Part shown: in pieces, positions 45,638 to 64,000 of the stretch | How the letters are laid out: each line of letters begins with the position of its first letter | How positions within the stretch are numbered: position 1 is the stretch's first letter | NCBI GenBank assembly: GCA_029215795.1 | Contig: JARDYH010000059.1 | Span: 1-64,000 of the forward strand | Reading direction: 5' to 3' | DNA from: Anniella stebbinsi | Lineage: Eukaryota > Chordata > Lepidosauria > Squamata > Anniellidae | DNA length: 64,000 nt | The notes under the pieces: model-generated | Databases searched by the model: none | What the model saw: the letters and a program-made list of their open reading frames with translations, nothing else | What the model was told of the DNA's origin: nothing | Made by a program: the position numbers and the translations under genes

Positions 45638-45937
45638 ATGGTCCGCCCCACTAGACTGATGGAATCCAATGGATTTATGAATGCTCCTGGGGATTTTCCA
45701 GTGAAGAGAGGTGGTGATCCAGCCGAAGCCCCGGCCTCACTGTGGAAGAGCCAGATGCGGGGGGCTATTGAGGTGACTGCACCTGAGTGCCCCCGTCAGC
45801 CCTGGAGAGCCCGCTCTGCCCCTTGGGATACTGGGGAGCTGTGGTCCGTGAAATGGGCTGGCCGTGGGCTGGGGCGCAAATGGCGTAAGACTCGGAGCGA
45901 AGATGACCGAGCCCCCTCTAGAGCGCAGAATCGTGCC
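45638..45937 (+). mobile_element. L2-clade relic part A, unit 3 copy
   Basis: Private C at 45752 (Gln for Glu in the relic frame); G at 45899 shared with unit 2. Confidence 0.75.
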
Positions 45938-46619
45938 TGTTGATTGGCAGCACGGGCTGTGATGTTTTGCTGTTCATTGGCAGTTATTGATACGATGTCA
46001 GCAGTTGTGAGGTTTTAATACGGTTTGCCATTGAAGATTTCGGTGCTGTGTGATTCCAAATACTAGGCTGGTAAGTCTCGAAAGCTATTGGGAGGGGGGA
46101 GTGAATGAAGATAATGTGACGTGAATGCTGATTGGCTGGTGGTTCAAAGGTCTGGATTGGCTGGTAGTAGTGAAGGAGTGGAGTTGAGTTTGGGGTTTGT
46201 CTGCGAAGGGTCGAGAGAGAAAGTGTAGGAACAACAGCTTTCATTATTTTGGGAACAGAGGGACTGGGAGGAGAGAGTGTAGACTAGTGGGTAGCGTAGG
46301 CAGGATTGCAGTTGGAACCTTATGAAACGAACCAGCATTTAAACCTGATGAAACCATAAGCTTTGTAACTGCGTCACCTGACTTATTGCTTATAAATAGT
46401 TCTTTCTGTCTCACAAACTGGAGTGGATCATTGGGGTACGTGAGGCAGGGCACAGTGGTCAACGGTGTCAGTGGGGAAGGAGAAGGGGAAATAGAGAGGG
46501 CTGGGCTGGCTGCTGTGAGACCAGGAAGGGTCAGTGTGTCACAGGGTCCGAGTGCAGTATTCTGATGCCCCACCCCATAGTTGGGACCCCATAGAGGAGG
46601 CTCAGAGGGGGTGGCATCA

Positions 46620-47303
46620 CACGGGCAGCAAAGAAGGCGTATTTGGCTGCCTCCGTTGCGTCCTTGAGTAGCCATCCAGCGGAGTTCTTCCAGGTGGTCT
46701 GTGGGGTGTTCACACCCTCCCCAGCCAATGGGGCCCTGTCCCAGTCAAAGACCCACTGTGACCTTTCTGCATCTCACTTTGAGGACAAAATTGCTTCTCT
46801 GCACAACAAGCTTGACACTGTTGTTAGCGCAACTCCAGTTGAGGCGTCTGATGTCCCCGTCTGCCCCATTGCCAACTGCACCCTCATCTGGACAGAGTCA
46901 GCCTAGCTACTGTGATCCATGCTCTGACAAGCTCTTGGGTGGATTATTGCAATGTGTTCTACGTGGGGCTGCCTTTGAAAACGGTCCAGAAACTTCAGCT
47001 AGTCCAAAACAGGGTTATGAGATTGTTCACAGGGACTGGCCAACGAGACCGCATTAGGCTAGTACTTTTCCAGCTTCACTGGTTGCCAGTCCAGGTCTGG
47101 GCCTGATTCAATCGTCTATAGTCCTTCTCTGTGAGCCCCTGTCAAAGGAAGCGAGGCAGGGGGCTACCAGGAGGAGGGCCTTTTTTTGCTGTGGTTCCCT
47201 GGTTGTGGAATGAGCTCCCCAGAGAGGCTCACCTGGCACCTACGTTGTACTCTTTCCGATGCCTGGTGAAGCTCTTTTCATTTCCCCAGTATTTTATTTA
47301 GTC
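46620..47303 (+). mobile_element. L2-clade relic part B, unit 3 copy
   Basis: Resumes after the insert at 45938-46619; same reading as unit 1. Confidence 0.8.
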
Positions 47304-47362
47304 TTTTGACTTTGCTGTTTTTTAATTTTAATTCCTGTGAAAGATCAGGATCATAGTTTCAG

Positions 47363-48093
47363 GGTACTTTTAGATTCATCTGTGTCGCTGGAGGCCCAAG
47401 TGGCTATGGTGTCTTAGAGTGCCTTTTACCAGCTTTCCCTTGTTCGCCAGCGACGGCCCCTCCTGGACAGTGTAACAGGCATTAGTAGCCTCCAGGCTGG
47501 ATTACTGCAATGGGCTTGGTGTGGGGCTGCACTTAAAGCTGCCCCGGAAGCTGGAGGTAGTGCAGAATGCAGCAGCTCGGCTGTTGTCAGGAGCTGCTCC
47601 TTTCCGGCCTGCAACTCCTTTGCTGAGGAAACTTCACTGGCTGCCTATTTTCCACCAGGCCACAATTAAAGTCCTAGTACTATTGTAGAAAGCCCTAAAC
47701 CCCTTGGAACCCAGATACCTGAGAGAGCGCCTTCCCCCCTATCAACCTGCCCTGTCACTGAAGTCATCTGAGGGTAAGTTCCTGGTGGTTCCACCTGGAC
47801 CTATGGTGAAGAGCCTTCGGTGTAATGGCCCCCTTCCTGTGGAACTCCCGGCCTCTGGAGGTCAGGCAGGTGCCAATGTTTTGATTCTTCCAGCATCTCC
47901 TAAAAATATTGTTGTTCCAGTCACCTTTCCCTGAATGACCGGCCATGGATTTTATCTGAACTCTGTTATTTTAAATAAACATATTGATATGTTTTTATGC
48001 TGTTTTTACTCTCTTAATCCATTTGTTCACCACTCTGAAATTGTGGATGGGAAGTGGTATGTAAGTATTGCAAATAAATATTGTAAATCAATA
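47363..48093 (+). mobile_element. Second L2-clade 3' fragment, unit 3 copy
   Basis: One private substitution near 47452 (CCAGCGACGG). Confidence 0.8.
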
Positions 48094-48120
48094 AATAAAA
48101 GAATTTCAGTGATAACCCAC

Positions 48121-48788
48121 AATTGAAGCAGCATCAAAGACTTCACTGAGGTGAGAAGACCTATAAATGCTCAGAGGGTAAAAAAAAGTTTCGGTCAGAG
48201 CAGCCACCTGAAGTTGCATCAAAGGAGACAAACAGGTGTGTGTGAATCCTTTAAAATGCTTTGCATGTGGAAAAGGTCTCACAGGGGAGAAGCCCTATCA
48301 GTGCTCAGTAGGTGGAAAAAGAGCTTCACTCTCAGTTCACACCTTAAAACCCATGGAATAGTTCACACTGGGGAGAATGTTTAAGAGTGTGGACAGATTT
48401 TCAGTCATAGTGTAAGCCTTACATCCCATCAAAGTATCCATACAGGGGAGAAGCCCTTTCAGTGCTCAGAAGGGAAAAGCGCTTCTGTCAATACTAGACA
48501 TATTAACTGGCATCAAAGAATTCATACAGCCAAAGGCTCCATCAATGCTCAAAGAGTGTGCAATGAGCCTCCATCATAGCAAAGGCCTGGAGGTCACACA
48601 TAGGGAGAGTCTAGTAAATTCTAAGAGTGACTGAAATATGTGGAAACCTCTCAGGAGAGCCTCATTTCAAAAGACTCAATTCCAGCAGAAAGAATACAAT
48701 TAGAGAAGAATATTTAACCAATCCAACTATAATGACCCATAGATAATTCACACAAGCATGGAGTGCTCAAAATGTGGCAGAAAAGCCC
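48121..48788 (+). pseudogene. Decayed zinc finger tract, unit 3 copy
   Basis: Same disabling changes as unit 1. Confidence 0.85.
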
Positions 48789-50193
48789 CGACATCATGTC
48801 TCTCTGGGGAAGGAATGTTTCCTGGAGGCAGCATCTTCCATGATCACAGTTACATGATCAAGGTAACCCTGTAAGCCAATGTGTCCCCTGATCAGAGATT
48901 AATCTTATATGTGGACCCGCAAAGAGCTGTATGGCACATTAAACATTAACAAATATATTGCAAACTAAAGAATGGACATTGAATGGGGAGGTTCTGAACA
49001 TGCCCCAGATATTAATTATTATTATTATTATGGCATGGCTTCTCCACTTTTTCAAAGGGGGGTGTTAGAGCCCCATTTTCCCAAGTATAGGGGCTTCTCA
49101 GGATATGTGCAAGATGTGCCCTACAATTGAATCTGCCTCTGAGAAGAAAAGGGATGCTCTGCTGGCCCTCCGCCTGTCCAGTGAGGGCTTCCTGAGGCAG
49201 ACAGTAGTTGCACATGGCAAGCATGGTGGGCCTTGTGCCATGGATGAGAGCATGGTTCACTTCCACCTTCCTTAGCAGGATGACCACAGCGCCCTTTATC
49301 GGAGTCAGCTTGCTTGGTGGGGCAAAGCACTTGGGTTGAGAATATTGAGGAACTACGGGATCCTGGCCTCATCACCATTGACTTCATCTGCATTCAAGTA
49401 GGTCCTTCCCTGGGCTTCGGTTCTGTCCAAGGCCATCCGGCTGATGTTGCCACAGGGCTCGTTCTTGGGTCACAGAATGATCTTGCCACGTGAGCACATC
49501 TGCCTCACTCAAGTCAGTCCCAGAGACCACAGTGACAATGTCCATGTTAGCAATGCATGAGGGATCTTGTTCCTGTCTTCTCCAACACCCGGAGCTTTAA
49601 AATAGGTTTTACAAGGTTTTGGTTTTTCAAAGAAATAAGGATACAGTGACCTCAGCCCTCTTTCATTCCATTTCATTCATTCTCTGCCAGGAGGCGCCTC
49701 TGCAGCTCTTTAGGGCTGAGTCCATGTAAGGGTTAAAGAGAACGAGAGGGGGCTGCGTCCTAGAGAGGCCATGAAGAGCCGAGGCTGGATGAGGCCCCCT
49801 CCCTTCCCGCCCCACACTTCCTGCCCCTCCCCATGGCAAAGGAGCCTGGGATTCCCCTCCTGCCCCACCTCCATCGCCTGTCCGCCATCTGCAGCCTCTT
49901 CTTCCCCTGCAAAGGAGCCGGTGGGTGCAAAATGCATGGGGGGGGGATCTCTGGGGGGAGGAGGGGGGAAGGAGCCCCCAGGGCAGGAGCAGAGGAGGGA
50001 GGGAGGCAGGGGGAGGGTGGGGGGGAGAGAGAGACCCCTGCCCCCACCCCCACTTGGGGCACCCACTGAAGACCCATTCTCGGGGGACCCTGGAAGGGAA
50101 GGCAGGAGATATGGGGGGGAGGGGGCGCCTGTCTCAGCCTCTGCTGCTTCCCTATGGCCATTCCCAAGGACCCCTGATAGTAGAGCCAGGCGC

Positions 50194-50242
50194 GAGGAGG
50201 AGGAGGAGGAGGAGGAGGAGGAGGAGGAGGAGGAGGAGGAGG
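50194..50242 (+). repeat. GAG microsatellite, unit 3 copy
   Basis: 49 bases, 4 shorter than units 1 and 2, not a multiple of three. Confidence 0.95.
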
Positions 50243-50698
50243 TCCCCCATTCCTATGGGACCCTGTGAGGTTCTACTTTGGGCAAGTTTGGTTTCCCCAT
50301 GGGGAGGGATTGCACTAGGTTTCCCTGTGGGCAGATATATTTTCCCCTTGGGCAAGTACCATCCTGTGTCTCCCTATGGGCAAAGTACTTTCATTAGTTT
50401 TCTTTTTTCCCCATGGGCAAGTATGGTTTTCTGATATGGTTTGTTCTTTGTTTTAGAATGTCCTGCTTTTCTTTATGAAGTGAGCCTGCTCTTCACATCC
50501 TAGGAGTGAGTAGAAATTACTGTTTGTCGGGTCCCTTTTGGGGGTCCAAGTACTGGGAACAGAGAAGGGGCTTAGAAGGAAGCCATGGAACAGATTGGGA
50601 GTGAAACTGCTTCATCAGCAGACCTGGTTTTTCCTTGAGGGCAGAATGTTTTGCTGCCTGGAATCGGAGATGGAGGCAGTCCTGGAACAATAGGCCAC

Positions 50699-52520
50699 TG
50701 TTTGTTTGTTTTTAAAAAATTATTATTATTACTATTAGTTTGGTATCAAACATATTTCACCTTTTTCCTTTTTACTGTGAATAATACCAAAACCGAACAA
50801 AAAGGAATCGGGGGGGGGGGGGGGGTGGCGGGGAAAGGAAAACAAAAACATATTGCATACTTAGGAATGTTGTGTGTTTTTTCAATTATACCGTTTCTTT
50901 TTTTAAAAAAAGGAAAGAAAAAAGGGATAGACTTATACATAGGTTTTGAGAAAAGCAGACCAAATATCCATACGTTTTATCCACCTGCGAGTTGCGCCTA
51001 TGTAACACCCCTTCAAAAGTTGATAGTGTTATTAGGTCCTCAGTCCATTGCATTATTATTTTTTGTTGTTGTTGTTAATAACTTTTTATTAATTTTTATA
51101 CAATAACATAAACAAAACACATTAACATATCACTCATAAATCGTATATCTTACAATACAAAACTAACATAATTCACCTAACTAGTGCACCCCACCCATCT
51201 GGGACCAGCTTCATTTCTATATACCATATTTATTTTTAATCATTCTTCCAAAACTGCATAGATTCACCTGACGGTGCACACCCCTTCCCCTTTTTTAATA
51301 CATATTCCACAAAAACTCCCCATATATCTCCAAATTCATTTTTTTATATCCCTCTTTTAACTTTAACATTGTTTGTTAACTTATCATTTATAGCAATATT
51401 CCACACTTCTTTATACCAATCTTCTAGTTGGTAGTTGCCTTGTACTTTCCATTGTCTAGCTATTATTAACCTCACTGCAGTCATTAAATTTGTGATTAAC
51501 TCTTTAACATTTTGCTCTCCTTCTTCTTTATCATAAATTGATAATAAAGCTATCCTAGGACATATTTTAAACTTTAGATCTATTATCTTTTTTACTTCTT
51601 CAATTACTTTTAACCAAAATATTTGCACATATTTACACGTCCACTTACTGACATAGTATTCAGATTCTGCAATTTCCAAATTTCCCCCCAGCTTTGATCA
51701 TTTACTTGTTCTTTTAAATCTTCTTCCCATAATACTTTCAAATGGCTTTGCTTCTTTTCACCTTCTATCAGAATTTTATAAAGTCCATTGCATTATTGGT
51801 GGAGCGCATTTATCCTTCCAATGTGATAATATAAGGCTTTTGGCGGTCATAAGGGCTCTGAAGATCCATTTGTGCTGACCTTGTGTTAAACTCCAAGAAG
51901 CTGGTAGGTGATTTGGAAAGACCTGCACATCGTTCCATTTAGAGGTTGGTTTAGCACAAAGTTTATCCTTACTATAACATCCTTCCCAAAGGAGGTGACT
52001 ACTGGGCCTTACCAAAACATCTGAGCTAAAGAAGCATTAGATGCATTGAATCTCCAACAATTGTGCAAGTTAAACAAACTCTTATTGAAAAGACGTTGTG
52101 GAGTCCAGTAAACCCAAAACAACAGTTTTTGCTGAATAAGACATAAACTGAGATCCATAGGAGTTTTGGATACAGCCGCTAGGACAACCGTCCATTGATT
52201 AGGCAAGATAGGGCACTCCAATTCTCTATTCCAATACTGTCTCAAACTGGGGGGGGGGGGGGGGGTCATACATATTTACTGCTACTAATATATATGGGTT
52301 GTGGATCAATGTGTCAGTTCAGCTATTATAAGTGTTTCTAACGGTAAGGAAGCTCTGAGGCAGTAAAAGCAGCTGGACCAAACCTAGATTCCAGCATGTG
52401 TTTCAGTTGCAAGTATTGCCATTCAGCCGTAGTAGGTGAATTATATTAAACACACAAATCAGAATAGTACAGAAACTCGTCGTCTGGACCTCTTAATTGA
52501 TCCAAAGTAAAAATCATCTG
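50699..52520 (-). mobile_element. Older L1-clade relic, unit 4 copy
   Basis: The poly-G run near 50810-50825 is 16 G, the longest version at this site. Confidence 0.7.
51058..51781 (-). mobile_element. Younger L1 insertion, unit 4 copy
   Basis: Flanking duplications at 51042-51057 and 51782-51797, both intact. Confidence 0.85.
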
Positions 52521-53687
52521 GTTTCTCTCCAGATCGTATAAATCTTAGCAACAGGCCACAATGAGAAGTTGCAGGGTGTGTTTCTCCTCACAGCCAGCGG
52601 CTCCAGGAGTCCGTAATCTTCCTATGTACCCTTCTGAGGCGTGACATAACAGCAGCTGCCTCAAACTGAAAAGAAAATACTGTCCTCCAACCCAATATGT
52701 CGTTCACTCCTACGGAACCAAATTTCTAGTGGACGACTAAAAAGAAAGAAAAGAGACAATTGGAAGCCAAGAAAGTCTCAAAAAGAGACTGAAACATAAG
52801 AGAAGGACGGACCTTTGATCCCGTTCTCTTTCTGTCATTCTGTTTCGCATAGCTCCAAGTTTTGCTAACCGATCTTTGCTGGCTTTAGGTCACAGTTTAC
52901 AAGTTTGCCTTCTTTCTGAGAGCTCAGACTTCACTACTCTTTTCCATTTTGAAATACCCTCTCCAATTTCTACCTGGATTCATTTTTCCTAGCTAATCTT
53001 GGCTGAGTTCTTTCAACTTTCCTCTGGGTCTGCAACATCCTGTTCTTCAGGTCTCTAGCTTGGGTTAGGAATCTGTGCCTTTTAATTCCACGTGATCCCT
53101 GCTCTCTTTCCTCCCTTTTCTTCAAAAGTTTAGACTATAATGTTATGTAGCGGAAAGCTTTTAATGTTGCATTGAACTAGTTTGGACGGGTGGAAGCTTA
53201 ATGAGAGCTAAATAACAAATCAACTGCTGCTAGTTGAGCGAGTAGTCAAGTCTTTTAAAATTCTTTTCTAACACGCCTTAGCAAGTGTTAAAGTTTTGTG
53301 TATTTTGCATGGCATACAAATGTATTTCTTTGTAATTTTTGCGTGTTTCACATTTCACTGCTGTATGTGATGTTCTTTTGCATTGACTTTATAAAACGTT
53401 CATATCTTAAGGCTTCCTGTGTGACATGTTTCATTTGTTTAACAAGTTGAAAGAGTATTCACTCTTCTCTTGCTCATGTTTTAGAACCTCATTTTCAGCC
53501 TGGAGCCTGATTCCTGTGGAACTGGGGTTGGAGGGACTCCTTTGAGACAGGTCCTGGGTATGAAGTTGGCCACAGCTGTATCTAATTCATGCAGCTCTCC
53601 ATTTTAATTCCTACAAGACAGTCCTTGCCTCAAGAGAGAAATCGGCATCAAAAGAAGGAGACCTTTTGAGTTCTGCCGGTAGCGGAG

Positions 53688-60898
<7,211 letters not shown>

Positions 60899-60923
60899 AC
60901 ACATTAAGCAACTGGGGGGGGGG

Positions 60924-61997
60924 ATGCTGGAAGATTGGAAGGATTTTATACAAGACTGAGTTGAGACTTGGAAGATATAGGAGATTGGAGAAAGATTTAT
61001 GAAGATTTATGAACAGACTCTGGAAAACTCGGCAAGAAAGATGAGTCTTCTGGACTCTTGTGGGGCATGCTTTTTTTCCCTCTCTTCATTTCTTGTGCTT
61101 TCTATGTTTATCTTTCTTTTTTTCCTTCTCCCTTTCTATTTTTTATTGAGGTTATTTTTATATTATTATTACTAGAGGGATATATAGTATGATTAAGAAT
61201 GGATTTGAAAGTTGTTGAGACAATGATGATAATGGAATGATAATAATAATGAATAATGATTGAAGCAACAAGTATTAGATATTTGTATAACAGGATTGCA
61301 GATTGGATTGAAAGCTTTGCTGAAGAAAATAATGAAATATGCAGTAAAGAAGTTTTATGTAATAGCAGGGTTGGTTTAAGCTTATAATTTTTGGGTAAGT
61401 TTGTCTTGATAATTTTTAAAGCTGTTTGATGAAGTAATAAACATTGGGTATGAATAAGAATAGATTTAAAAGCTGTTGAGACAGAAGCGGTATGGAATGA
61501 TAATGATGATAATGGAATGATAATGATAATGAATAATGAAATAATTGTAGATTGGACTGGAAACTTTGCTGAAGCTATGAATATTAAGACAATAATGATG
61601 TAATAGCAGGGTTTGTTTAATTCTATAATTAAGTAAGAGAGGGGAAGAGAGTAATAAGGAAGATATAAGGGGGTTTGTTTTAATAACTTTTGTTTTAATA
61701 ATTTTTCATAACAATGATGAATAACTGAGTAAGAGAGGAGAGGAGGGTTTTAAGAAGAGATATAAGGGGGATTTAATAATACTGAAGTTTGTTTTAGCAA
61801 CTTTTGAGAATGAAGAGAAAAGGGGAGGATGGTTTTGTTTTCCTTTGCTCTCCTTCTTCTTTGTGCTTAAAAGAATTTATATAAAGGGTTGTGGGAAAGT
61901 AGGGGGTCCTTTTAGTTGTTGTTTGTTTTGTGAGTCTTGTTTTTATGTTTTTATGTTTTTTATGTTATTGAAATAAAAAAAAATTAATCCAAAAAAA
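60924..61997 (+). mobile_element. L1 3' end with target-site duplication, unit 4 copy
   Basis: Carries the one-base deletion and the AAGGAAGAT variant of unit 3. Confidence 0.8.
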
Positions 61998-62585
61998 AAG
62001 CAACTGGGGGGGGGGGAACAATCGTCAGTTGTGTTGCTTATTGTGTTGTGTGGAGGGTAACACACCGCTCACAAACTACTGACGGTATGCTATTCGGCCC
62101 CAAAAAGGAGCTGAGAGAAGAACTGGCTTGCAGATTGTTTAGCTCGAAGCCAGTTTTTTAAAGTGTTGTGTGGAGGGGGGGAGTGGGTTAATGGCATGTG
62201 GTGAGTGGGTTAAAATACAAGCCCATAGAGGCAGGCGGCAAGAGCGGCTGCAATTGGTGCAACTTGCAGAGGCTGCTGGGATAGAACTGGGAGGACTGAG
62301 GGAGGAGAGGGGGGGGGCTGTGTCAGGCAAATGCCGGGTTCACTATTAGTTCACTCAAAACCAGCCCCAACCACCCACAGTTGTGTAGGAACATGTTGTG
62401 TGGGGAGTACCCACAAAATAACCAACTTTGAATTGGTTACTGAACCCACCATTGACTAATGTGTTTTCCGAATTCAGCCACAGTGTGACTTGCATCAAAG
62501 AAGTCCTACGGGAGAGAAGCCCTTTCCTGGTGAGATTTGACCTCACAGCATTTCTTCCCTCTTGTAGGGGTGGGGACCCAGACGA

Positions 62586-62885
62586 ATGGTCCGCCCCACT
62601 AGACTGATGGAATCCAATGGATTTATGAATGCTCCTGGGGATTTTCCAGTGAAGAGAGGTGGTGATCCAGCCGAAGCCCCGGCCTCACTGTGGAAGAGCG
62701 AGATGCGGGGGGCTATTGAGGTGACTGCACCTGAGTGCCCCCGTCAGCCCTGGAGAGCCCGCTCTGCCCCTTGGGATACTGGGGAGCTGTGGTCCGTGAA
62801 ATGGGCTGGCCGTGGGCTGGGGCGCAAATGGCGTAAGACTCGGAGCAAAGATGACCGAGCCCCCTCTAGAGCGCAGAATCGTGCC
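62586..62885 (+). mobile_element. L2-clade relic part A, unit 4 copy
   Basis: A at 62847, shared with unit 1 and not with unit 3. Confidence 0.75.
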
Positions 62886-63567
62886 TGTTGATTGGCAGCA
62901 CGGGCTGTGATGTTTTGCTGTTCATTGGCAGTTATTGATACGATGTCAGCAGTTGTGAGGTTTTAATACGGTTTGCCATTGAAGATTTCGGTGCTGTGTG
63001 ATTCCAAATACTAGGCTGGTAAGTCTCGAAAGCTATTGGGAGGGGGGAGTGAATGAAGATAATGTGACGTGAATGCTGATTGGCTGGTGGTTCAAAGGTC
63101 TGGATTGGCTGGTAGTAGTGAAGGAGTGGAGTTGAGTTTGGGGTTTGTCTGCGAAGGGTCGAGAGAGAAAGTGTAGGAACAACAGCTTTCATTATTTTGG
63201 GAACAGAGGGACTGGGAGGAGAGAGTGTAGACTAGTGGGTAGCGTAGGCAGGATTGCAGTTGGAACCTTATGAAACGAACCAGCATTTAAACCTGATGAA
63301 ACCATAAGCTTTGTAACTGCGTCACCTGACTTATTGCTTATAAATAGTTCTTTCTGTCTCACAAACTGGAGTGGATCATTGGGGTACGTGAGGCAGGGCA
63401 CAGTGGTCAACGGTGTCAGTGGGGAAGGAGAAGGGGAAATAGAGAGGGCTGGGCTGGCTGCTGTGAGACCAGGAAGGGTCAGTGTGTCACAGGGTCCGAG
63501 TGCAGTATTCTGATGCCCCACCCCATAGTTGGGACCCCATAGAGGAGGCTCAGAGGGGGTGGCATCA

Positions 63568-64000
63568 CACGGGCAGCAAAGAAGGCGTATTTGGCTGCCT
63601 CCGTTGCGTCCTTGAGTAGCCATCCAGCGGAGTTCTTCCAGGTGGTCTGTGGGGTGTTCACACCCTCCCCAGCCAATGGGGCCCTGTCCCAGTCAAAGAC
63701 CCACTGTGACCTTTCTGCATCTCACTTTGAGGACAAAATTGCTTCTCTGCACAACAAGCTTGACACTGTTGTTAGCGCAACTCCAGTTGAGGCGTCTGAT
63801 GTCCCCGTCTGCCCCATTGCCAACTGCACCCTCATCTGGACAGAGTCAGCCTAGCTACTGTGATCCATGCTCTGACAAGCTCTTGGGTGGATTATTGCAA
63901 TGTGTTCTACGTGGGGCTGCCTTTGAAAACGGTCCAGAAACTTCAGCTAGTCCAAAACAGGGTTATGAGATTGTTCACAGGGACTGGCCAACGAGACCGC
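63568..64000 (+). mobile_element. L2-clade relic part B, unit 4 copy (cut by window end)
   Basis: Follows the insert at 62886-63567 and is truncated by the end of the window. Confidence 0.8.

Overview
The window is vertebrate nuclear DNA, most likely from a squamate reptile (lizard or snake). The grounds are a SCAN + KRAB + C2H2 zinc-finger gene with phased introns, and a mixed, partly old load of L1, CR1-like and L2-clade LINEs. The SCAN domain in this setting is an amniote/tetrapod feature. The squamate call is inference from protein and repeat style, not from a database match.

Layout: the window is a head-to-tail tandem array of a ~17 kb unit. Using the arbitrary first base of the window as phase, unit 1 is 1-16955, unit 2 is 16956-33910, unit 3 is 33911-50689 and unit 4 is 50690-64000 (cut by the window end). 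The units are nearly identical in exons, introns and intergenic DNA alike. True array ends and the original duplication junction are not visible.

Each unit carries one plus-strand gene with five coding exons: exon 1 (SCAN domain), exon 2 and exon 3 (linkers), exon 4 (KRAB A box) and a long exon 5 with the zinc-finger array. Splice sites and phases fit throughout and give an uninterrupted 924-residue protein with 21 fingers in units 1, 2 and 4. Unit 3 encodes 868 residues with 19 fingers because exactly two fingers (168 bp) are missing. By family knowledge such proteins are nuclear DNA-binding factors: SCAN mediates dimerisation and KRAB usually recruits TRIM28/KAP1 for silencing. Here the KRAB residues most often tied to TRIM28 binding are altered, so repression is not assured.

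Within each unit, in order, lie: an old minus-strand L1 split by a younger L1 with perfect target-site duplication; the 5' flank; the SCAN exon; intron 1 with a CR1-like reverse-transcriptase relic and an L2 tail; intron 2 with an L2 3' end inserted in a GAAA tract; the KRAB exon; intron 4 with a CR1 relic; and the finger exon. After the stop come frameshifted extra fingers, an L1 3' fragment with target-site duplication, L2-clade LINE pieces (one split by a ~0.68 kb insert), a tract of decayed zinc fingers, and a GC-rich block with a GAG microsatellite.

The most interesting aspects are the very recent amplification of a KRAB zinc-finger gene, a change of finger number in one copy by recombination between two near-identical two-finger modules, and a mosaic pattern of single-base differences among units that fails the four-gamete test.
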